Shown here in pieces: positions 57,694 through 64,000 of a DNA stretch of 64,000 nt. The notes below the pieces were generated by a model. That model had not been told where the DNA came from, did no database searches, and saw nothing but the letters and a program-made list of their open reading frames with translations. Position 1 is the first letter of the stretch. Every line of letters starts with the position of its first letter. Source of the DNA: Streptomyces sp. CB01580 (GTDB lineage Bacteria; Actinomycetota; Actinomycetes; Streptomycetales; Streptomycetaceae); NCBI RefSeq assembly GCF_001905795.1, contig NZ_LIXJ01000010.1, forward strand, positions 62,001 through 126,000. The letters are read 5' to 3'. The translations under genes were made by a program, and so were the position numbers.

Positions 57694-59076
57694 ATGAGAC
57701 CCTCCCTGCGCATCGCCATGACGGGCGTCACCGCGGGCGCGCTCGTCTGCGCGCTTGCCTCGTGTTCCGGTTCCGGCGACGACACCGCCGCCGACGGCAA
57801 GGTGACCATCACCGTCTCCGGGCGCCCGCCGGCCACCAACGCGGCCGCGGTCAAGATCTTCAATGCGCGGGTGGCGGAGTTCGAGAAGGCCAACCCCGGG
57901 ATCAGGATCAAGACGAACGAGTACCAGTACGACCAGCAGAGTTTCCAGACCAAGGTCGGCGGCGGCAGCCTGGAGACGATCGTCCGGGTGCCGCTGACGG
58001 AGATGTCGGGCCTGATCAAGCGCAGGCAGGTGGCCGACCTCACCGAGGACTTCGAGAAGCTCAAGCACAGTGAGGACTTCAACCAGGTCGCCCTCGGCAG
58101 CGCGAAGGGCCTGGACGGCAAGATCTACGGCATACCCACCGAGGAATACGCCCTCGGACTGCTCTACAACCGCGACCTGTTCCGCAAGGCCGGGCTCGAC
58201 CCCGACAAGCCGCCCGTCACGTGGACCGAGGTCCGTGCCGCGGCCAGGGCGATCTCCGAGAAGACCGGCGCCACCGGCTACGCCCAGATGACCAAGGAGA
58301 ACACCGGCGGCTGGATGCTCACCGCCATGGCGTACTCCTTCGGCGACTCCATGCAGGAGGAGTCCGGCGGCAAGTGGGCCAACACCTTCGACCGTTCCGG
58401 CAGCGGCGCCGAGAAGTCCCTCGACATGCTCAAGCGGATGCGCTGGGCGGACGACTCGATGGGCAGGAACCAACTGCGCAACATGACCGACGTGGAGAAG
58501 GACTTCTCGGCCGGGAAGATCGGCATGACGATCGCCGGGCCCAGCTCCGTCAACCACCACGTCCAGCAGTACAAGGGCGACCCCGGGGCCGTCGGACTGG
58601 CCGCCATGCCCACCGACGGCACCGCCAAGCGGACCCTGGCCGGCGGCACCATCGCCGTGATCAGCCCCCGAGCAACCCCCCGACAGCGCGAGGCGGCCGC
58701 GAAGTTCATCGACTTCTACTACCTCTCCGCCAAGTACGACCCCGCCCTCGCGGAGCGGGACGCCGCCGCCAAGAAGAAGGACGGCGCCATCATCGGCGTG
58801 CCGGCCGTCCCGTTCTACGAGCCCGCCGTCGCCGGCCCGGTCGACGAGGCGGTCGCCAAGCAGGCCAACGTACCCGTCGAACACTTCACCCCCTACAGCA
58901 AGGCCCTCGGTGAGTTCGACCTGGTCATCGAGCCGCCGGTGGAGGCGCAGAACGTGTACAAGGCCCTCGACAGCGCCGTGCAGGCGGTGCTGACCCGCGA
59001 GGACGCGAACCCGGCCGAGCAGCTGAAGAAGGCCGCCGCACAGGTCGAGTCCCAGGTGGAACGGGCGCAGCACTGA
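57694..59076 (+). CDS. carbohydrate ABC transporter binding lipoprotein (family 1)
   Basis: A 460-residue lipoprotein with a signal peptide and lipobox near LASC (MTGVTAGALVCALASCSG), followed by an SBP_bac_1 domain. Visible features are KIYGIPTEEYALGLLYNRDLFRKAGLD, PPVTWTEVRAAARAI and FSAGKIGMTIAGPSS, which with the MalE-like length mark a CUT1 sugar receptor. I use the ATG at 57694 because GGAG precedes it by 6-7 nt; an upstream ATG at 57682 is alternative. It heads the transporter operon. Confidence 0.9.
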   Translation: MRPSLRIAMTGVTAGALVCALASCSGSGDDTAADGKVTITVSGRPPATNAAAVKIFNARVAEFEKANPGIRIKTNEYQYDQQSFQTKVGGGSLETIVRVPLTEMSGLIKRRQVADLTEDFEKLKHSEDFNQVALGSAKGLDGKIYGIPTEEYALGLLYNRDLFRKAGLDPDKPPVTWTEVRAAARAISEKTGATGYAQMTKENTGGWMLTAMAYSFGDSMQEESGGKWANTFDRSGSGAEKSLDMLKRMRWADDSMGRNQLRNMTDVEKDFSAGKIGMTIAGPSSVNHHVQQYKGDPGAVGLAAMPTDGTAKRTLAGGTIAVISPRATPRQREAAAKFIDFYYLSAKYDPALAERDAAAKKKDGAIIGVPAVPFYEPAVAGPVDEAVAKQANVPVEHFTPYSKALGEFDLVIEPPVEAQNVYKALDSAVQAVLTREDANPAEQLKKAAAQVESQVERAQH

Positions 59077-59132
59077 GACGTGCCCGGCACGTCGGAACCG
59101 AGCACAGCACGAGGAGAGGCGAGGAGAGGTCC

Positions 59133-60164
59133 ATGAGCAGGTCGCACGTGCCTGCGGCGCCCGCCGGGAACCGCACCCACAAGGACCGGACGAACGAACA
59201 GCGTGGTGACGACGACCCCGCGGAGCCGGCACGGACCCCGCCGGAGCCGCCGCGCACCGCCCCCTCGCGGCGCGCCCGCACGGTGGAGCGCTTCGTCCGC
59301 TGGGCCGGGCAGGGAGGGATCAGCACCATCCTGTTCGGCCTGCCCATGGTGCTGTGCTTCGCCTACTTCTCCTGGTGGCCGATCGTCCAGAGCGTCCGGC
59401 TCAGCTTCGAGCAGACCAACCTGATCGGCCCGGCCACCTGGGTGGGCCTGGACAACTTCCGGCACGTGCTGGAGGACCCGCTGCTGTGGACGGCGGTCAA
59501 GAACACCGCGCTGTTCGCGGTGCTCGCCCTGGTGATCGGATTCCCGCTGCCGCTCTTCCTCGCGGTGCTCATCGCCGAACTGCGGCGCGGCGGCACGCTG
59601 TTCCGCATCCTCGCCTACCTCCCGGTGGCGGTCCCCCCGGTGGTCTCCGTCCTGCTCTGGAAGGTGTTCTACGACCCGGACGGCGGCCTGTTCAACCAGC
59701 TGCTGGCCCACGTGGGCCTCGGCCCGTACCCCTGGCTCCAGTCCACCGACACCGCGATGCTGTCCATCGTCCTGGAGTCCACCTGGGCCGGGTTCGGCTC
59801 CACCGTGATCATCTACCTGGCGGCGCTGGGCTCCGTGCCCACCGAACTGTACGAGGCCGCGGAGATCGACGGCGCGGGCATCTGGCGCCGGGTCTGGCAC
59901 ATCACCCTGCCGTCCCTGCGCGGCGTCGTCCTGATCATGCTGCTGCTCCAGATCATCGGCACCCTCCAGGTCTTCACCGAACCCTTCGTGATGACGGACG
60001 GCGGCCCGGAGGACTCCACCGTCACCGTCCTGATGCTGATCTACAACTACGCCTTCCAGAACGGCGACTTCGGAGCCGCGACCGCGCTCAGCGTGCTGCT
60101 GGCCCTCGTGCTCGGCGCGCTCTCGGCGATCTATCTGCGGGCGACGAGGAGCTGGAGCAACTGA
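59133..60164 (+). CDS. CUT1 sugar ABC transporter permease (MalF-like)
   Basis: A 343-residue permease. A charged cytoplasmic N-terminus of about 60 residues leads into six helices (GLPMVLCFAYFSWWPIVQSV, LFAVLALVIGFPLPLFLAVL, ILAYLPVAVPPVVSVLLW and others) and the EAA loop YEAAEIDGAGIWRRVWHITLP. The ATG follows a long purine-rich GAGGAGAGG sequence. Its stop shares bases with the next permease start (TGATG). No ATPase gene follows; Streptomyces usually supply a shared MsiK-type ATPase for such importers. Confidence 0.9.
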   Translation: MSRSHVPAAPAGNRTHKDRTNEQRGDDDPAEPARTPPEPPRTAPSRRARTVERFVRWAGQGGISTILFGLPMVLCFAYFSWWPIVQSVRLSFEQTNLIGPATWVGLDNFRHVLEDPLLWTAVKNTALFAVLALVIGFPLPLFLAVLIAELRRGGTLFRILAYLPVAVPPVVSVLLWKVFYDPDGGLFNQLLAHVGLGPYPWLQSTDTAMLSIVLESTWAGFGSTVIIYLAALGSVPTELYEAAEIDGAGIWRRVWHITLPSLRGVVLIMLLLQIIGTLQVFTEPFVMTDGGPEDSTVTVLMLIYNYAFQNGDFGAATALSVLLALVLGALSAIYLRATRSWSN

Positions 60165-61090
60165 TGGCCGTACAGACACCCCTGCGCATCCGCCGCGGCA
60201 ACCGCCCCGAGGAGAGCGGACGCGGACTCGTCTCCCGCGCCGACCGGCGACGGACCTCCGTGCGCGTCTCGCTCGGCTCCGTCCAGGGCCTCACCTTCCT
60301 GCTGCTGCTCGCCTTCGGCGCGGCGCCCCTGTACTGGACCTTCAAGGGAGCCGTCTCACCGACCCAGGAGCTGCTGCGCGACCCGCTGGCCCTGTGGCCC
60401 GACCACGCGCAGTGGGAGAACCTCTCCCGCGCCTGGAACGAACTCCAGGTCGGCCAGTACCTCTGGAACACCGTGGTCCTGGTCACCGGCTCCGTCCTCG
60501 CACACCTCCTCGTCGCCACCACCGGCGGGTACGTCCTGTCCGTGCTGCGCCCCAGGTGGGCGGCGCCCGTGCGCTGGATGGTGCTCGCCACCCTCTTCAT
60601 CCCCGGATCCATCTCCCTGGTCGCGCTCTACCTCACCGTGCTCGACCTGCCGGGCCTCGGCATCTCGCTCGCCAACAGCCCGTGGGGGGTCTGGCTGCCG
60701 CACGCCGCCAGCGCCTTCACCGTGCTGATCGTGATGAAGTTCTTCGACGGCATCCCGCGCGAGCTGTTCGAGGCCGCCAAGGTCGACGGCGCGGGCCCAC
60801 TGATCATCTTCCGCCGGATCGTGCTGCCCATGTCGCGGCCGATCCTCGCGGTGGTGACCCTGTTGACGGTCATGAACTCCTGGAAGGACTTCCTCTGGCC
60901 GATGATCGTCATCTCGGACACCGAGAAGCAGCCGATCTCCGCCGCTCTTCCGCGCCTCGCGGAAACGGCGGAACAGTCGCTGCTCATCGCCGGGATGCTG
61001 CTCGCCATCCTGCCCCCGGTCGTGCTGTTCCTGATCTTCCAGCGGCAGATCGTACGCGGCGGGGGAGGCTTCACCGGCCTCAAGGGATGA
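60164..61090 (+). CDS. CUT1 sugar ABC transporter permease (MalG-like)
   Basis: A 308-residue permease. A basic N-terminus is followed by the first helix (LTFLLLLAFGAAPLYWTFKGAV), LWNTVVLVTGSVLAHLLVATTGGYVLS, WMVLATLFIPGSISLVALYL and the EAA loop FEAAKVDGAGPLIIFRRIVLP. It is translationally coupled to the MalF-like permease by TGATG. It ends 167 bp before the glycosidase gene, with a hairpin between. Confidence 0.9.
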   Translation: MAVQTPLRIRRGNRPEESGRGLVSRADRRRTSVRVSLGSVQGLTFLLLLAFGAAPLYWTFKGAVSPTQELLRDPLALWPDHAQWENLSRAWNELQVGQYLWNTVVLVTGSVLAHLLVATTGGYVLSVLRPRWAAPVRWMVLATLFIPGSISLVALYLTVLDLPGLGISLANSPWGVWLPHAASAFTVLIVMKFFDGIPRELFEAAKVDGAGPLIIFRRIVLPMSRPILAVVTLLTVMNSWKDFLWPMIVISDTEKQPISAALPRLAETAEQSLLIAGMLLAILPPVVLFLIFQRQIVRGGGGFTGLKG

Positions 61091-61167
61091 GCACCACCCG
61101 GGAACGGGCGCGGACCGGGTCCGCGCCGGCCGGCGGCGGCAGCGGTGCGCGCCGACGGCTCAGGACC

Positions 61168-61204
61168 GGTGTGCTCCGCCGGATTACGGCCGACGGAGCA
61201 CACC
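61168..61204 (+). terminator. perfect 11-bp stem hairpin between permease and glycosidase
   Basis: GGTGTGCTCCG and CGGAGCACACC are exact reverse complements around a 15-nt loop. It lies 77 nt after the permease stop and 53 nt before the glycosidase start, so it may end the ABC transcript or attenuate read-through into the glycosidase. Confidence 0.5.
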
Positions 61205-61256
61205 ACCCGGGAACCCCAAGGAAGCACCGCGCCGATCCGATCGAGAGGTTGCCTCG

Positions 61257-64000
61257 ATGGAACAGAACGGCACGATCCGGCCAGGTCCCCTGGCACCGGC
61301 CAGAATAGGGGGCCGCGTCGCGCGGCCCGCCGCATGGGGCACGGCCGCCGCCCTGCTCGGCTGCCTGCTGGTGGCCGCGCCCCTGCCCGGTACGGCCCCG
61401 GTCGCCCACGCGGCCGGCACCCTGACCGTCACCTCGCCCGACCTCCTCTTCATCAAGGGACAGGCGAAGATCACGCTCGCCTCCGACCAGGCGTCGGTGG
61501 CCTGGAAGGCCGTCGACGACCAGGGCCTGACCGCCGCCTCCGGCACCGCACCGGTGTCGGGCGGCACCGCCACCGTCGACGTCGCACAACTCGGCAGCGG
61601 CCACTACACGCTCCGGGCCACGGCCGGAACCACCACCCGGACCGCGAATTTCGGCGTGCTGACCGCGCTGACCGGCGCGGAACAGCGGGACGTGCGCTTC
61701 GGCACGGGCATCCACTACGGGTGGAACGACGGCGACGACCAGAAGCTGCTGCGCTCGGTCGGGCTGATGGGCATGCACGGGATCCGCTCCGACATCAACT
61801 GGGGCGCCATCGAGAAGACCCCCGGCACGTACTCCTGGAGCAGCTACTCCACCGACCAGCACATCCCGTACGCCAAGTCGCAGGGACTGACCGCCCTGCC
61901 CATCTCCGGCTACCGGAACCCCCATTACGACGGCAACCGGACCCCCGCCTCCGACGAGGCGCTCGAGGCCTACGGGAATTTCACCGCCGCCGCGGTGGAG
62001 AAGTACCAGCAGTCCTCGAAGGAAATCGAGATCTACAACGAGTACAACTCCACCGGCTTCAACAACGGCACCTGCGGCATCACCGCCGACTGCTACCTCG
62101 AGCTGCTCAAGGCGAGCTACGGCAAGGTGCACGCCAAGGTCCCGGACGCCACCGTCGTCGGCGGCGGCCTGGCCGGTCTCCAGACCGACTGGCTGAAGCG
62201 GCTGTACGCGATCGGTGGCCTGAACTACATGAACGCGCTCAGCGTTCACCACTACGGCTACCCGAACCCGCCCGAGACCGCGCTGGAGAAACTGCCGCAG
62301 GTACGCGCCGACCTGGACGCGGCGGGCGGCAAGAACTTCCCGCTCTGGATCACCGAGAACGGCTACCCGACCCACAGCGACGGCGTCACCCCCGCTCAGC
62401 AGGCCGCGTACGTGCCGCGCGCCCAGATCTTCTCCTTCGCCTCGGGCGTCAACCGCTACTACTGGTACGACCTCACCAACGACGGCACCGATGCCACCAA
62501 CAAGGAACACAACTTCGGCGCCTTCGAGCGGCCCACCGCCGAGATCAAGGCCTGGCAGCCCAAGCCGTCCGTGGTCACCGAGGGCGTCCTGATCCGACAG
62601 CTCGCGGGCCGCGCCTACGCGGGCCGTGACGACACGGGTTCCGCCGACGTCCGCTCGTACCGCTTCGGCACCGGAACCGACACCGTCCGGGCGCTCTACA
62701 CCACGGCCGCGACACCGGGAACGGCCGAGCTGACCGCCAGTGGCCCGGTCACCGTCACCGACCAGATGGGCCACGAGAAGACGTACCTCCCGGTCGGCGG
62801 CAAGGTGCAGCTCGGCATCGACGGCACGGTGCTGTACGTCAAGGGCGCGGTCAGCGCGGTCGAGGCCGTGAGCGGGCCCGTGTTCTCCCTCCGGCTGCCG
62901 CAGCACTCCAACACCGAGGAGAGCGTCGACGCGGTGCTCCAGGTGGACGGCACCAAGGGCCGGACGCTGCCGCTGCGCTACGACTTCCGGATCGCCGGGG
63001 AGAAGTACCGGGTGACCGCCGTGCCCGGCAAGGTCGTCCGCCAGAACGTCCAGCTGCCCACCTCGGCCCTCACCGGCCCGCGCACGGTGAGCGGCACGGT
63101 CGGGCTCGGGCCGGTGAACCTCGCCCGCCTGACCTCCGAAACCGAGGTGGTGCCACCGACCCAGGTCACCTTCGACCCGGTGGTGAAGCAGGCGGCACCG
63201 TTCGCCGCCGCGCTCGAGGTCACCGTCACCAACAACCGCGCCCACAGCCCGCTCGAACTCACCAAGCTGGACTGGCAGGTGAACGAGGGCACCAACTACG
63301 TGGACCGGGGCACCGTCGACGGTCCGATCAAGGTCGGCGCCGGGTCCAGCACCTCGTACACCGTGGACGCGCGCAACATCAAGCAGTGGAAGCGCTACTG
63401 GACGGCCGCCCACCTCAACACCCCCGACGGCGCCAGGACCGCCGTGGGCGCCTGGAACGGCTGGGGCGCCGTGCAGCCGGCCGGCACCGACACCACCACC
63501 CCCATCGACGTCATCGCCGACGGCTCCGTGAGCTACAAGGGCGGATACAACGGCGCGGCCGACCTGTCCGGCACCGTCCGGCCGCAGTACACCGACACCG
63601 GAATCGTGTTCAAGGGCGCGATCACCGACAACGTCCTGGCCCAGCCCGCCACCACCGCCGAGAACATGTGGCAGGGCGACAGCATCCAGTTCGCCGTCAC
63701 CCCCCGGGCGCCGGGCCGCAGCAAGCAGTACGTCGAGGTCGGCGCCTCGCTCGTCGGCGGCAAGCCGCAGGTGTACACCTGGCGGGCACCGGCCGGACAG
63801 TCCGCCGGCCCGACCCCGGGGGCCACCGCCGTCATCACCCGCGACGGCACCACCACCCGCTACACGGTGACGGTGCCGTGGGCCTCGCTCGGTCTGGCCG
63901 GCAAGCCGGCCGCGTCCATCGGACTCGGCTTCGTCGTCAACGACAGCGACAACGACGGACGCGCCCGCGGCTGGACCGAGTGGGGCGGGTCCATCGCCAA
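61257..64000 (+). CDS. secreted clan GH-A glycoside hydrolase with C-terminal CBM9-like module (3' end beyond window)
   Basis: At least 914 residues. A signal region (VARPAAWGTAAALLGCLLVAAP) ends near AHA at about residue 52. A beta domain (LTVTSPDLLFIKGQAKITL) precedes a TIM-barrel domain (about 140-430) with the acid/base E262 in IYNEYNS and the nucleophile E367 in WITENGY. The GH39/GH5-like sequence HYGWNDGDDQ marks the barrel entry. Beta-rich modules follow, and from about 755 there is a CBM9-like region (DSIQFAVTP, VPWASLGL, FVVNDSDNDGRARGW). The family beyond clan GH-A is not certain. The ATG follows GAGAGG. This enzyme would release the oligosaccharides imported by the adjacent ABC system. 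Confidence 0.85.
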   Translation, partial: MEQNGTIRPGPLAPARIGGRVARPAAWGTAAALLGCLLVAAPLPGTAPVAHAAGTLTVTSPDLLFIKGQAKITLASDQASVAWKAVDDQGLTAASGTAPVSGGTATVDVAQLGSGHYTLRATAGTTTRTANFGVLTALTGAEQRDVRFGTGIHYGWNDGDDQKLLRSVGLMGMHGIRSDINWGAIEKTPGTYSWSSYSTDQHIPYAKSQGLTALPISGYRNPHYDGNRTPASDEALEAYGNFTAAAVEKYQQSSKEIEIYNEYNSTGFNNGTCGITADCYLELLKASYGKVHAKVPDATVVGGGLAGLQTDWLKRLYAIGGLNYMNALSVHHYGYPNPPETALEKLPQVRADLDAAGGKNFPLWITENGYPTHSDGVTPAQQAAYVPRAQIFSFASGVNRYYWYDLTNDGTDATNKEHNFGAFERPTAEIKAWQPKPSVVTEGVLIRQLAGRAYAGRDDTGSADVRSYRFGTGTDTVRALYTTAATPGTAELTASGPVTVTDQMGHEKTYLPVGGKVQLGIDGTVLYVKGAVSAVEAVSGPVFSLRLPQHSNTEESVDAVLQVDGTKGRTLPLRYDFRIAGEKYRVTAVPGKVVRQNVQLPTSALTGPRTVSGTVGLGPVNLARLTSETEVVPPTQVTFDPVVKQAAPFAAALEVTVTNNRAHSPLELTKLDWQVNEGTNYVDRGTVDGPIKVGAGSSTSYTVDARNIKQWKRYWTAAHLNTPDGARTAVGAWNGWGAVQPAGTDTTTPIDVIADGSVSYKGGYNGAADLSGTVRPQYTDTGIVFKGAITDNVLAQPATTAENMWQGDSIQFAVTPRAPGRSKQYVEVGASLVGGKPQVYTWRAPAGQSAGPTPGATAVITRDGTTTRYTVTVPWASLGLAGKPAASIGLGFVVNDSDNDGRARGWTEWGGSIA

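Noticed and set aside
1..64000. CRISPR arrays, tRNA/rRNA genes, insertion sequences or phage genes
   Set aside because: Reading both strands I found no regularly spaced repeats, no transposase or integrase motifs and no recognisable RNA genes; a tRNA scan would settle small RNA genes.

Overview
The window is high-GC (about 72-74%) actinobacterial DNA with near-total G/C in third codon positions, frequent GTG/TTG starts and GGAGG-type ribosome binding sites. The content (DUF6643, Rv1733c-family membrane protein, gamma-butyrolactone-receptor-like TetR, SpoIIE-type phosphatase, RsbW-like ATPase, Cds1-like lyase, ABC sugar importer without its own ATPase) fits a Streptomyces chromosome, probably an arm or arm-proximal region rich in regulators and transporters. 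I see no rRNA, tRNA, CRISPR array, transposase or prophage gene. About 55 genes, two to three gene remnants and a set of regulatory sites are annotated.

Layout. 1-5.8 kb: RsbW-like ATPase, PH-like small protein, Cds1-type PLP lyase, SRPBCC protein, SDR oxidoreductase and DeoR regulator. 6-10.8 kb: a large membrane alpha/beta-hydrolase, tail-to-tail and overlapping with a parallel beta-helix/AAA+ fusion. 11-16 kb: membrane protein, DUF6643 divergent from a double TerD-domain protein, HpnB-like glycosyltransferase, glutamate-racemase-family enzyme. 16-21.6 kb: membrane protein, apolipoprotein N-acyltransferase, Nudix hydrolase, secreted PIG-L/ricin protein, nitrilase. 21.6-27.4 kb: a six-gene oligopeptide-type ABC operon led by DUF1684 behind a recognisable promoter. 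27.5-30.4 kb: HAD phosphatase, ScbR-like TetR, nucleoside deaminase. 30.4-32.8 kb: cyanate detoxification (cynS, cynT, divergent cynR with a 26-bp palindrome between them).

32.8-37 kb: GntR regulator, a 51-aa repeat protein, SpoIIE-type phosphatase, orphan GltD. 37.4-45.9 kb: lysA-like decarboxylase overlapping a LysR gene; then on the other strand a tightly coupled operon of amino-acid ABC importer, N-acyl-D-amino-acid deacylase and beta-lactamase-fold serine hydrolase, next to a LAS-type metallopeptidase lipoprotein. Together these suggest uptake and catabolism of peptidoglycan-derived or other D-amino-acid peptides (inference). 45.9-51.2 kb: AsnC regulator, PuuB-like oxidase, aldehyde dehydrogenase and divergent APC permease, a polyamine/gamma-aminobutyrate-type catabolic unit with repeated AGCAATCA elements in the divergent promoter. 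51-55 kb: MGT-type glycosyltransferase, FUSC-like membrane protein, surface-anchored alpha/beta-hydrolase. 55-64 kb: glycan-utilisation locus: heparinase-like protein, CUT1 importer and a large secreted clan GH-A glycosidase cut by the window end, with two near-identical LacI-type operators in the divergent promoter.

A recurrent feature is a TANNNT -10 box placed 6-7 nt before the start codon in at least seven genes, the arrangement expected for leaderless transcripts.
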